From the NCBI GenBank assembly GCA_022036555.1, contig CM039137.1, positions 3,938,942 through 4,002,941 of the forward strand: a DNA stretch of 64,000 nucleotides, given 5' to 3'. The DNA is from Microstegium vimineum. Its lineage: Eukaryota; Streptophyta; Magnoliopsida; Poales; Poaceae. Under the pieces are notes generated by a model. That model did not search any database and was not told the origin of the DNA. It saw only the letters and a list, made by a program, of their open reading frames with translations. This document shows positions 1 through 12,400 of the stretch, piece by piece (within the stretch, counting starts at the first letter, position 1; the number at the start of each line of letters is the position of its first letter). Both the position numbers and the translations under genes were made by a program.

Positions 1-454
1 TGCGTTGAAGCTCCCGTCAACGGGTTTTGCGAAACTTCACATAGTTGTTACTTAGGAGGATGTTTGGTGTTTGGTTGGTAACGTGGTGAAGAAAGCTCCA
101 CTTAGCGATTTTGGAGGACTTTGGGCATCTTTGCTTCATGGCATGGCCTAGAAATGCTTTGCCTAGGCAGGTCAATCCAACCATCAGGCGCTTAAATCAA
201 TGGCCTAGGGAGCTCCCTCTCCCATGCACCTTCCGCCATGGTTAAAAGCAAATAGGCCTTTCACATAGAATTGTTACCTTGAAGGTCATTTGGGGTGACG
301 TGGTGAAGTGGCTCATGCAGCGGCTGCCGATAAGCGCTACTAGACGCGCCTCTCATCCTGGCCAGTCATATTTTCCGTGTGGCATGTGCCTCCCTTCTTC
401 ACACGTCACATGTAAAACAATGGCGGGTAGTACAGCCCATCCTCACGTTATGAC
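1..454. other. Intergenic sequence, no gene seen
   Basis: No coding exon, RNA gene or terminal repeat is recognisable here. The short open frames have no family signature and none continues across plausible splice sites. Confidence 0.5.
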
Positions 455-692
455 AGCGTTGTTTAGATGCATTCAAAATTCCAAAACTTTATAAGATTCT
501 TCATTACATCGAATCTTTGGACGTATATATAGAGCATTAAATATAGATAAAAATAACTAATTATATAGTTTGTCTATAATTTACGAAACGAATCTTTTAA
601 GCATAGTTACTCTATGGTTGAATAATTACCAAATACAAACGAAAGTGCTACACTATCGCTTTTACAAATGTTTTTGCATCTAAACATTTGGT
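455..692. mobile_element. MITE-like element with GTTTAGATGC inverted ends
   Basis: An AT-rich block of about 230 bp. GTTTAGATGC at 461-470 is the exact inverse of GCATCTAAAC at 676-685. The interior (CCAAAACTTTATAAGATTCT, later CAAATACAAACGAAAGTGCTAC) resembles a very common grass MITE that lies near genes. No clean target duplication could be fixed, so the outer borders are approximate. It lies about 560 bp beyond the stop of the SFH gene. Confidence 0.6.
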
Positions 693-1253
693 TGCCCTAC
701 TCCACTCAACTTGTATGAGTGCAATCGTATAAATCTGTCTAAACAATGTCCTATACTGCAGTACATGTACGTTGGATGCAATTGCATGGGTGGATCATGG
801 ATGCAAACGTCAGGTTGTAACCAAACAGTATTTTTTTTTTTCATCTACCCATGCAACCTCACCAAACATCTTATTTTCTAATTCTAAAATACAGTTCCAC
901 ACAGTCTACATCCTCAGGCCAAGATATACAATCCAGCCCTATCCACCAACCAAACACACCCTATATGTACAACAGAGTTACAAACCGCTCGAGTCTTGCA
1001 CCAAATACTGGGAAACATTACGCCTGCTGCCTGCATCTGGTTGAAAATGTGCACAAGATATCGAACTTGTCTCTTTTTGTTGCTGAAACAAGATCTCAAG
1101 AGAAGCTACCCTGCTCCTCAATCCTATCTATTTCTAAAAATTGCATTTCTTTACACCGCGACAAAATATGAAGATATTTGTAAGTATACTGCGTCCACGA
1201 TAGCAGCATGCCATCTCCAAAGAGAAGAAAATAGGTAGCAGGCACTCCATTAC

Positions 1254-4200
1254 TTAGAAGCAGAACTTCTGCTGCTGCAAATGATGGATGGACAAATATG
1301 AAATTGCGTACTTCATACCATTGACTAGAAGAGGGAAGCATTAAAATGATATGCTCTTGAAAGGAAAAGGCAAACTATAAGAACTTACACAAAATTTGGT
1401 TGTCTGTTGTTGGTCAATATATGCAAGCAACTCATCCTGCCGAATCAATGTATCATACAAGACCTGCTCAAGAGAGAAACAAATGTCAGTACAGAAAGAG
1501 TAGCATTTTCTATTAATTGGTTCATGACCTCCATGTATCAATCTAGGATTTCACTTCTAGAGTTCTAGTACAAGAAAAAAAATCAAGAAATTCAGTAAAC
1601 AGACCAATTCTTGGAGGTAACTAACATGGCCGAGAAAAATATAATTACCTCACAATAAAGCTACAACATATACTTACAATTTAAGATACCTAACTAGGGT
1701 CAACCTGGTAAATCAGCTTACAGCTTTTTTTTTTTCTTAAAGAAAACAAGAGTACCTTCTTCATTTCATAAAAAAAAAAGAGTACCTTCTTCATAGAAAT
1801 TAGTTCAGCCTCCAACACATCAACGCGGTAAACGGAAGTACGTAACAATTCCTCCTTTTCAAATGGCACTTGGGGTGGCTTTGCTTCAAGTGTCTGTACC
1901 TTCTCCTCCAGTTCACCAAGACGTGTCAATACGGATGTAAGGGTGCCATTTTCCGTATATCCTTGACAGAAGTCAGAACTATAGTGGTCACATGTGATGG
2001 CCTGGTTTGAGATCCTTTTGGTCACTATGCTCAGGACAGAACGGAGGAATGCCAACAAGCTCAGGATTAAAGCTGTTGACCACGCGACAATTCGAGTTTT
2101 AAGTCTTTCCAATGTTGCCGGCATATTTCTCAAGGAGAAGGAAGCTGGTGAAGCATGCATAAAGAATTAGTCAATGTAACCCAAGCTAACTTAGTACCTA
2201 ATCCTAATAATAATCTTTAAAACCAGTTGAATTTTCCCAATATGAACCAATATTTGAGATTTAGACTGTTAAGTACATGTAGTATTGTATCTAGTTAATC
2301 TCAATGCACTATTGCAGTTAGTCACAAATCACAGGAACTTCTCAATAGGAGTCTCTATGAATGACATGGTTACATAAAGACCTGAGCTGGAAGGCATCGA
2401 GCTGTTTCTTGGATTGGACCATGCATCCACGACCTTGCAAACAGCAGAGATGTTATCCCCTATAATAGGAGGAGCATCAGATGAGGAAGCATGTCCTGGA
2501 AATTTTGACTGTACACAGAAAAACATCTATCAATCATCATATTGGTCAATTAAAAAGATTATAAAGAGTTCAACCATTAAGAAACAGTAACCCAAAAAAG
2601 GCATTTATATAAGCAACTGAATATGTGAAGTCACAAAACCTGTAGGATAGCGTACTTATCATTGACTGTGCAGATGCTCAAAGTGTAAAAGGATACTTGC
2701 CTCATCCACATGGGTCAAATTAGGATTTCTGATGGGATCGACTAAAGCCGTTGGAGAAGAAACATCTTCCACCTCAGAAATAGAATCGGCAGAGGCAACA
2801 TTTCCTTTTTCCTTCTCCTAAGGGGGAAAGGTTTATAATAAGGTAAATAATGGAAATCTCAAAAAAGATGTTCCAAGTAACATCCATGTAAAGCAGTCTT
2901 ACAGCTGTGTGTTCAGTACAACCAACTTCCTTCTGATTTATGCTTGATACAGCAAGAACTTGCCGACCATAGTTTGCCTCACCATTGATAACCCTCTGGG
3001 AATTGAAGCCTTTTATTTTAGCATTATAAAACAGGACAACTAGTCAGAATGATGATGACAGCACTAGGAAAATACCTTCACAATTTCAGGGTCTTTCCAA
3101 GGGCCTTTATCTGATTTTGGACAACCTCCATACTCTTCACACCTGCACTTGCCACCAAGAATTTCTGGGAGTTCACTGAAAACATGGAATAGAAAAAAAA
3201 CATTAGGATGGAATCCAAACAGAAAACCAGTTAACAGGATTTGAGATTCTAACCTGCCATCAATTATTTCAAGTAATTTAGTTTGGTACTTGTTTCCAAG
3301 GACCTTGATGTGAAAAAGATTGGTGATAATCAGTATATATAAACCAAAAACTACATATGAATAGTAAAATAAGACCGTAGAAATAAACAGTAGCAACCAT
3401 ACATGAATTTTTGAAGCAGTTTCTGGATCAAGAAATGATTTTATTGTAGCCCATAACATCTTGAAGCCTTGGCCAGCATTTATGATGTACAGTTGGTATA
3501 AGGTCTGCAAGATGATTCAGAATGCATTAGAAAATTACTTCCCTGTATAGCCTATAGGCCCAGACAAAAATGGTGAATTTATGAGCATCGATAATTGAAG
3601 AAGAACCATGTACATATGGTAGAAGAGATAACCAGGGAAATAAGGGAATAGTGGAAAAACTAGTACTGAAGTTGGGAAGAACATACCTCTGGATAGTTGT
3701 CATTGTTGATCTTCTGCAACCGCATAATTAGCTCTCTTGCATCTTTTGTGAAGTTCTTTAGGCCCTTGACTTACAAAAATAAGTTAATTGCTACTCTAAC
3801 CCCCTTATAATAAAAGTTTGTTGAGGGAAGTGTTGTTCATAAAAAATCACATACCACGTCTTTCACATCCAATACCGTAGTAGATGAGTCTATGTGCCTT
3901 TTCGCAGCAATAGAACAAGCTGGAAACCTTATCTGGAGACATCTCTCAAACTCCTTGACATGATATTTTACATACCGGTCAATAGTTGTGATTTGCACTA
4001 GTTTGTTGGTATCAACTTTCCCAAGTAGTTCTATGTAAACAGGCCTTCCCTCTTTGTCCACACCATGGTAAAACTGTGGATAGTACTTCACAACTTCATC
4101 TAATTCAGTGTAGTCAAATTCCTAAAGGACCAGATCAGACTTTTAAAATTAAACAAAAAGAAATAATTACACTACATATATCATGGGGTATATGTTTAGG

Positions 4201-4776
4201 TATATTAGATAATTAGCTTTACATCTATATTGTCAGCACCAAATTCCTTCCTCCATCTAAGCATCTCTGACCACATATGCTTTGCTTTATCAATATTAAA
4301 TTTCCTTGCTTTCAGGAACCTACACGTAAAAGGCATAGAAAGAAAAATTAAACCAAGTAAGGAGGCAAATTTCTATTCATGATTTTTGCAGATAAAAATA
4401 TTGTGCAGGAAGTAAAACCTGACAGAAGAGAAGAGCCAAGAAACTTAAGATGAGCAAATGTGATGCAGCAATACCTCAAAATCGTGTGATAATCATCGTG
4501 ATGCTCTGGCAACAGGCCCTCATCAAGTAAACACTGGCGGAACCTTTCAACAGTCTCCAGCTCTTGAACATCTCTTATGTCTTCTATTGAGGCTACATGG
4601 TTATCATTCTTGGTTCTACTCTTTCTCCTTAAGGAATGCCTGAAGTTATACCCTGCGGTAACTGCTCTCTTCTTGAAAGAGCCCTTGTGAGGCTTTCTTT
4701 CTCCTTCTGAGTTCTCTTCATCAGAATTGCACTCTCTCTTTTCGTCACTTTGTGCATGACCTGCACCCAAAACCAT
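1254..4776 (-). CDS. SEC14-like phosphatidylinositol transfer protein with nodulin C-terminus (SFH family)
   Basis: Coding exons on the minus strand are 4776-4475, 4319-4223, 4121-3855, 3764-3687, 3504-3403, 3303-3254, 3175-3076, 2995-2903, 2817-2701, 2508-2382, 2144-1786, 1463-1389 and 1274-1254. All join in frame to 595 aa, the usual size for this family. A basic N-terminus (SLRRKSRTK) precedes the CRAL-TRIO N region (ETVERFRQCLL), then the SEC14 lipid-binding fold (HGVDKEGRPVYIELLGK, INAGQGFKMLWATIKSFLDP). After it come a Cys-rich GGKCRCEEYGGCP stretch, a hydrophobic segment near residues 460-485, and a coiled coil ending QQQTTKFCQQKFCF. Known family role: moving or presenting phosphatidylinositol and phosphatidylcholine to regulate phosphoinositides at membranes during polar growth. 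The start is the first ATG in frame; an upstream TTG frame is not credible. Intron 9 has a GC donor (GAG/GCAAGT). A 5' UTR exon may lie near 5300-5400. Confidence 0.92.
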
Positions 4777-5425
4777 TTCAGCATTCTGTGTCTCAACCAA
4801 ATCGAAATCAGAAATCAGTATAGAACAATCAGTAGGCAAATTAGCAAATTGCCACGCATCACAAAGAACAAAGTTTGGTACTACAACAACAAGTCATTCA
4901 TACGCACCAGACTGTACTGTAAGGGTTGAAACTCCCCCCTCCCGCGGGCATCAATTTAGCAGAAAGTCTCATCTTTCTGAATCAAAGTACCGAATTTTGA
5001 AGTACACGTTTATTATTTTGAGTTCGTCAATCAATTATCAGGTTCCAGCAGTCAACTGTCCATATTAGACTTTTGAGTTCGTCAATCAATTATCAGGTTC
5101 TAGCAGTCAACTGTCAATATTAGACCAACAGAAGTTAATAATATTTATAGCCACTAAAGGCGGAATTACAACAGAACCGATGAACCAAAGTAGCGAGACG
5201 CCCCCACTCTCCAACCACAACATCGAAATCGAAGAGACAAGAAAGCACAAGGCGTAAGGGAATCATAAAGAACATGTAGTTGAAGCAAACGCATTTTGGC
5301 ACTCACTCGGCGTCGCGAGCCGGTCGATGGTTGCCGACATTCCCTTCGCCGCAAAACCCAACCGTAGTGTGATTCTTGTGTTGGAATTCCAATTCCAGAG
5401 CCCTCGCTACGACCCTAACCCCTAA
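4777..5425 (-). promoter_or_regulatory. 5' UTR and proximal promoter of the SFH gene
   Basis: This stretch lies directly upstream of the SFH start codon. A plausible 3' splice site (ACACAG before AATGCTGAAATGG) sits just before the ATG, suggesting a 5' UTR intron. Two near-copies of a ~50-bp AT-rich segment (TTGAGTTCGTCAATCAATTATCAGGTTC) lie at about 5015-5070 and 5073-5125. CCCTAACCCCTAACG at 5411-5425 resembles a telo-box. The transcription start cannot be placed. Confidence 0.4.
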
Positions 5426-5691
5426 CGAATGGGGGCTCTCGATCCAGGAGTAAACAAATGGCGGATTGCTCCGAATCTAGTTTTTTTTTCCTTCTATATA
5501 AGCGGAGAATTTGAAGCTTTTTTCGACCGGAGAAATTTTGATGCCTTTTTGGGAGGGAGGGGAAAAGAAGTTTCTGCTTTCCCCTTCATCGGTGGAGAGA
5601 GGGCACAGCCGGAGCCCGGAGGGGTTACACGGTTCCCGGGTGGACCAGGTCCATGGGCTCCGAAGGGCGAGGAGGTGGCGTGCGTTACCGG

Positions 5692-5710
5692 CACGTGAAC
5701 GTGCCACGTG
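5692..5710. promoter_or_regulatory. Pair of G-boxes (CACGTG)
   Basis: Two perfect CACGTG hexamers lie at 5692-5697 and 5705-5710, about 300 bp upstream of the likely start of the SFH transcript. In plants these bind bZIP and bHLH factors, including light and ABA regulators. Binding here is inference. Confidence 0.45.
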
Positions 5711-5935
5711 CCATCGTCCCGTGCTCTGGCGCACCCCGACAGATTCGAATCGTGAAGGCTAGCAGCAGGCCACTCGCAGTCTCGCTGAGCGGTGTGGGCT
5801 CCTGAGTTCTGACTCTTGGGGGTCTGATTGAAGGCCTCTGATTTGTGAACTTACGGGTCTGATTGGTTTGTGATATCCGTTAATAATGAAGCGTTTAGGA
5901 AGATTTGTGGACTCAGTATTTTTCGAATAAAGTTA

Positions 5936-7401
5936 GGGCACTTTCAATACAGAAACCCTGGTAGTTTCTATACACATTAATTATACCGCCACGTAAGCAA
6001 TTTGATGACGTGGCAGTCTATTTATTGAAGAGAGAGGGGAGAAAAGGAAGAAACCGAGTTTTAGGTCAATCTCAGTAGAGGTTTCAACAAAGTTTCATTT
6101 TCATTTAATAAGGTGACACATTAGCAGATTAGATGAGGTGGCAATGTATTGATGAGGAGAGAGAGAGATTGGGTTTGATCCGGATAAAACCGGAGCTGCA
6201 CGGGTACCCAGGTAATGAAAAGCAGATGAAACGCTGTTTAGAAGGTAGAGTTTCATTTCATGGCTCTCTGCCGGATCCGCTGCGCATAGATGGAGCTCGA
6301 CGCGCTCTGTGGCAACGGCGAGTGCATGGGGCAATGGTGTCAGGAAGGGCCCTATCTAAGATTTGCTATCTGAATTCGTTTAAACTTTGTGATGTTGTTT
6401 TAATATATATGTTAATATATTTTATTTTTCATGATTATTTGTTGCATAAGGTATATTGTAGTTATGAATATGTTTAGTTTAAGATATATTTATAAATGAC
6501 TACATAGTTTACATAGTACATAGGATCACAATATCATACATATATTAATTGTTGTAGTTTGTATTGAAAACAGTGAAATAAAACTTTCTCTGAGAGACAG
6601 TTTCATTTCTCATTTCAAGTATACTGATGTGACAGTATTGGAAACCGAGACATAAAATCCACCACGCGTGAATCGAGACTCAAGAAACGACGTCTATGCG
6701 TGAATCGAGACTCAAGAAACCAATCGCGAGCGCGTTGTGCAAATCGGTGTGGTTTCTACCATTGCCTCTAGATCCGGTGCGGCCAGGACGTCGCGTCACA
6801 CGACCTCGGCTGCACGACATCCCGACGTCGCCGCTGGCCGTCGGCGGTCGGCCCGCAGGCGCCGTTATCCTGCTCCACCGCAAGTCGTGCGCCTCGTCGC
6901 TAGCTGCATCGGCGCCGCCGTGCGCAGTCCGGAGCCAACTGCACGCCGTAGCACTCACGTAGGACCCCATGCCATGGCCGAGCAAGGACCTCACACGAGC
7001 CTCGCCGCCGTGGAGCTCACGACCGGCCTTGATGCGACGCTCGCGTGCCGCCTCGCCGTGGAGCTCGCGCGCAGGCTTGGTGCAGTGGAGCTCGCACGCA
7101 AGCACGTGCACAGCCTCGCCGGCTCGCCGCAAAGCTCGCTTGCAGACTCGCCGTGGAGCTCGTGCAGTCTCGTGCGGGCGTTGCCACAGACTGCTTGCTC
7201 GGCTTGCCCGTGGACCTCGAACGCTAAGTCACAGACACACTGCTCGCACGGGATCCGAAGAAAAAAGGGAGAGGAGAGCCAAATAATTGTTTTTTTTCTT
7301 TACTAGACGTCGTACAAGTTACTGCATTGGTGAGTCTGGTTTTCATAGATAGTGTCTTGTGTCATAAAAACTATTAGATAGTTTTTACATTGAGAGTGTC
7401 C
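5936..7401. mobile_element. Non-autonomous PIF/Harbinger-like transposon, TTA target duplication
   Basis: The left end GGGCACTTTCAATACAG matches, imperfectly, the inverse of the right end (GGACACTCTCAATGT when reversed). TTA flanks both sides (5933-5935 and 7402-7404), as expected for PIF/Harbinger. Length is 1466 bp and no transposase is visible. The outer parts are AT-rich; the core, about 6660-7230, is very GC-rich and open in several frames on both strands. The core repeats short units such as CGCCGTGGAGCTCGC and has a direct repeat GCGTGAATCGAGACTCAAG at about 6665 and 6699. The core could be captured gene sequence or a GC-rich repeat. Confidence 0.65.
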
Positions 7402-7404
7402 TTA

Positions 7405-9431
7405 AGAATATGGTTTGGTGAGTGTACGGGTTATAGGCATCTATATTGTACCATGTAATTTCCAAAATAAAAAATAACATACCAGAGATTTGGCAACCAA
7501 AAGTTAGATAAAAATTTGTCCTAAATTTAGCAAGCCAACTATGAGAGATTATCAAGTTTTAGTAGCAAACCAAATATTCGATAACATTATGGCTTAGCAA
7601 ATCTTTGGTTTGGTATATTTTGGAAGTGAATCAAGCAAGTTGTAATCTGGAATGGAAAATGGCAATTCGGTGTCTTTGATGGTTTAAACGGTTTTTACTG
7701 GATCTATCTACCATCTAATCTTAAAGTCAAAATTAGAGTCCAATTTGATCATATTCTCATAGTAACAACACAAATTTAAGATTGTGAATAAAAAAATCTA
7801 GATTTTGGAAAAGAAAATAAGGAGTGTTTATACTTTATTCTCACAATGTTTTATAGTGAAAATCTTCATTGCATAGTTAGATTCTAGTATTTTATTTTGG
7901 AATCGAGCATTTAGATCTTGTTCTCATTTTTCGAAGAGTCTTGTTCAGACATCATCTTTTGATTACTGAGAGCTTTTTTCCTCTGTTGATATATGCTTGT
8001 CCAAACACAAATTACTTCAAATTTTAAATGTTTAGAGTAAGTAATTTATTTCACGAGCAAAAAAGGCGTGCTACCAGGGTTTAAGCCTTTGATATCACAT
8101 GGGTACTTATATTTTCTTAGATATATTTCTGAATTTAGGGACGCTATTTTTTTTAGTTGCTGGTGATATGTTCGTCGAGACTGTAGAGCCTGTGGTAACT
8201 TTATTAATCTCTAAATTTATCAGTTCAACTCAAATTTTTGAAGGTGTTTATAGGAGTAGGATCTGTGTGTGCCTTTAGCTTTATAAGGGGGAGCGTATGA
8301 TTGTTTGCGTCTGTACTCGGTCTTGCAAAAAAAGTCTTGGATTTATTCTATGATTTACTTATTTTAAATTTATGTTATGATTTAACAATGTTACTTTTTC
8401 AATGGTAGGTGACGTATATGTCGATAATGCAGCGTATACAGTGATTTCATCAATTTTAAGATTTATGGATCAAACTTAGTTTTTTGAAGATGCTTATAGG
8501 AGTAGGGTGTATGTGTATATGTTTATAATATTGGGCGTGCGCTAATATATATGAGCATCTAGTCTCAAAAAAGATATGTTGTTAGAGCAACTCCAGTGGT
8601 TTTGTAAATGAGCTTGAAATTCTTATCAGTCAAAAACAACCAAACGAACAGGCTGATATAGAGAATCAAGATTCTCCGATCCTCTACAATATTAAGTCTA
8701 ATGGGTAGTTAGGTCATTTCCATTTCACAATGTTTCTACAAGTTGATAAGAGGTGGATTGCTGAATTGTTAAGGTTCCTATCCACAAATTCTAAGGATAA
8801 GATCGAGATGGATTGTTGTGTTAAGCTTCCTATCCAGAAATTCTAAGGTTAAACAAACATGCCCGTATTGTGTCATACAATACTGATGATTAATATAGTC
8901 CGACTTGTTAGTTATGATATAGTATTTTTCTCTTACAACAATTTAACGTCAGTTGGTTTATCAGCCATAGAAATCACGAGCGGAATAAAAAAGATGTGAT
9001 ATTATATTAGGAAAAAACGCTAGCCACACACGTACAAAAAGAGAGATTCGATATGATTCGTGGCCACACCCAGATCCACGAGAGTTTCTTCAAACGAGTT
9101 GTTCAACGCCTTTGCCATGATCCTGGGGAGATCGCATGCACCGTAAGTTCAGGCCGTCAATCGTGTGATTATTATTGCGCGCACGTGGTGGCATGTGGAG
9201 TTCATCGTCAAGGTCTCAAGGAGCGCATGCTGCATGCAGCATACTTGCTTAGATGCCAGGTTTTGTAACGCGAGCGAGAGGCTTTGCTCCTCGCTGATAA
9301 CTTATAAAACTTGGAGGCATTTGACCTTGACGGCTGACGCGTATATATAAATACGTACCTGCAAATTGGTGGCGGCGCCAGGATGCTTGAGCTGCGCAAC
9401 AGCAGGCAAGGGGGTATCGCCTTAGCTCCAC
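7405..9431. other. AT-rich intergenic DNA with two retroposon-tail repeats
   Basis: No gene is visible. Two related segments, about 8165-8330 and 8411-8575, share TTGAAGGTGTTTATAGGAGTAGG-type wording and end in short A tracts after TCGGTCTTGC or TCTAGTCTC. This resembles the 3' end of grass LINE/SINE retroposons. At 8587 GAGCAACTCCAGTGG looks like one end of a DNA MITE whose partner end is not seen. Confidence 0.4.
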
Positions 9432-9441
9432 CTATATATAT
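9432..9441 (+). promoter_or_regulatory. TATA box of the subtilase gene
   Basis: CTATATATAT lies about 50 bp before the subtilase ATG, in a short leader ending CAGCTAGCTAGGGCG. Position and sequence fit a TATA box with a short 5' UTR. Confidence 0.5.
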
Positions 9442-9485
9442 CTAGCTAGCAGGAGTCATCAGAAACAGGCCAGCTAGCTAGGGCG

Positions 9486-12400
9486 ATGGGCACAGGAGCC
9501 GGCGCCGGCCGCGTCTTCCTCCTCGCCTTGGTGCTGCTCTTCGCTGTGCAGACGACGCCGGCGTCAGCTGACAAGATGAAGGCAATGCATCGTCATGCTT
9601 CCTAGCTAGCTTTGTTATTTTATCTCCGTTTTGCCTCCTCGCTCGACGCTCGCCATGTTCTTGGATCGATATGCGCATGCAGTGCAGTGTGTGTTCGTCA
9701 TAACTGATGAACTGATCTGAGATCTGATTTCTACTTTCATTTGTACATGCATGCCTGTGCAGCCGTTCGTGATCTTCTTCAGTTCTTTGCCGGTCTCCCT
9801 TGATGCGCTGCTCGCTACAATCACCACTGAGTAAGATGAGATGCTACATATATACTGCATTATTCAATTCGTAGGCATCGTGCTTACTGGGTACGGCACG
9901 AAATGCATGCAGCTACCTGATCCTGTCGTGCAACCTGCGGGCCATCAGCGGGATCCCGCTGCTGATCGACCCCAGCTTCCTGCCGCTCCTCCGACGTATG
10001 TGTGTTTTATTTATGTCTGTCTGTGATTCAGCGACGATCGAGCTGAGTGAATACTCGGATCATACTGATTGATGCGTGTTTCTTTGCTTTTTTGGTTCAG
10101 AGCTCCCCGGCGTGGTGGCCGTGATCCCGGACACCCTGTACAAGCCCCACACCACGCACTCGTGGGACTTCCTCAAGCTCGCCAGCAACGGCCAGATAAC
10201 CCCCGCGTGGTTGTCTGCGAGCCTGGGTGTGGACACCATCATCGGGGTCATCGATACAGGTATATCTACTGATCCATCTTCTTCAATCAACGTGAATAAA
10301 ACACAACTAGCTTGGAACAGTTGGAGTGTGTGTGCGTGTGATTGAGAGTCCTAATCAGCTCACAGATATAGACATTTGATAACATGAACGCCCTTGGAAA
10401 TACGTTGGAGAGGTTTTTTGAGCCTACTGAACCTTTTTGAGGGGAAAGAAAAAACAGAGAAACGCAAACAAGCCTCTGGCTCAGTGGTAAAATGCCGCTT
10501 AGTGGAGCGCTTTCCGCCCAACCGACTAGTCAGTTCTAGTTTTTATAACTGTCTTTATCACTTTCCGAGAAATAACTTAGATTAATTTTATAAAAAAAAT
10601 ATTAATATTTATAATACATAATTTATATTATTAAATAGATCTTTTGATCTAGTTTTTTAATAAATTTATTTAAAGACACAAATGTTACACATATTTTGTA
10701 TAAATCTAGTCAAAGTTGTGGTACGAAAACCTAAAACGACACTTAATAAGGAATAGAGGGAGTAGTGTTTAATTACACATGATAAGACAGTGCTTTTGAC
10801 AGCTTTAAAAAAATAATCACCTACGAAAATCATTTCTATAATAATATTGGGTGCCCGTGGCCCAACAGTAACATGAAAAATGAAGACATCACGTGCTGAC
10901 TTTGCGTCACCTTGTTGAGATGCGGAAGATTTCTTTGGTGTCTCTAAAGTCAACTCGAACCTGACAAATGGTAGCAGATGGGTCAGATCTTGATTCTTGC
11001 TACTAGTATACTTACCGATATGAGCTTCTTGCATTGTCTTGTGATACTATGTGTTGTTCGCTGTATATGCATGTACTGACGACGAAGGCGTATGGCCGGA
11101 ATCCCAAAGCTTCCAAAACGCTGCCACCACGCCAGACCTGCCATTTGGTCGTTGGCGCGGCACCTGCGACAAAGGCAACGACCCGACCTTCGAGTGCAAC
11201 AAGTAGCGGCAACAAACAACTGTCTATATGCGCGCACAGGGTCTCCGTTCTCCGGCAGCCGGCAGCCGCCGGCGGGGCCAACGTTTTGCGCGTGAAAAAA
11301 CTGACGCCACGCGTACGTACGTGCACGCAGGAAGCTGATCGGCGCGAGGTTCTTCAGCTGTGGTATCCAGGCGTTGGGCGCCCTGAGCGACGGAGGCCAG
11401 CCGCCGAGCGAGGAGGACCTGTCGTCGCCGCGGGACTACGTGGGGCACGGTTCGCACACGACGTCCACCGCGGGCGGCTCCTTCGTCGGGAACGCCAGCG
11501 TGTTCGGGCACGGCAACGGCACGGCCGCGGGCGGCTCTCCCGACGCGCGCGTGGCCATGTACAAGGCGTGCTACGAGCCGGGATGCTCCGGCATCGACGT
11601 CCTCGCGGCCATCGTCGCGGCGGTGGCGGACGGCGTGCACGTCCTCTCGCTCTCCCTCGGCGCGCCGCCCAGCGACTACCTCACGGACCTGACCGCCATC
11701 GGCGCCTTCTTCGCGGTCCAGAGCGGGGTCACCGTCGTCTGCTCCGCCGGCAACTCCGGCCCGCAACCGGGCACGGTTAGCAACCTCGCCCCGTGGATCT
11801 TCACGGTCGGCGCAAGCACCATGGACAGGGAGTTCCCAACTTATGTCAGCTTCAATGGCGACACCGCCATCCAGGGACAAAGTCTCGCCAACAGCACTCT
11901 GCCCGTTGGCCAGGCGTATCCGATTATCAGCGGGGAGAAGGCCAACGCCGCGAACCAACCCACCGTCAACTCGTACGTTGTTCCGATCTGATTCACGTAC
12001 AGCCTGCTGTTTTAATTTGTCGTTTGGACGGATCATCAACGTGCCTCTGCCTGCAGGTCGCTGTGCTTGCCCGGCTCTCTGGACCCGGGCAAGGTGAATG
12101 GCAAGATCGTGGTGTGCGTGAGAGGGGTGAACGCCAGAGTGGAGAAGGGGTTTGTGGTCAAACAGGCGGGCGGCGTCGGTATGGTCCTCTGCAACGACCC
12201 CAGCACCGGGGAAACCATCGTCGCCGACGCGCACGTCCTCCCGGCAGCTCACTGCTCCAACTCGCAGTGCGCCCGGCTCTTCACCTACCTCCAGTCTACC
12301 AGGTAAGCAAAAGCAACGTTCCTTGGCCGTCGATCTTACGCGCTGGAGTTGGACTGCTGATCAGTGTGTGTTTCCACTTCCACGTACGTACTGCAGCAAT

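Noticed and set aside
4777..4839. N-terminal extension of the SFH protein upstream of 4776
   Set aside because: The extra 21 codons begin at TTG, not ATG; the first ATG in frame is at 4776 and gives the usual family length.
6680..7306. Overlapping 150- and 189-codon frames
   Set aside because: Composition-driven frames in the GC core of the 5936-7401 element; no conserved motif.
11224..12252. 342-codon frame antisense to the subtilase
   Set aside because: It mirrors GC-rich subtilase exons, crosses their introns without splice logic and has no domain.
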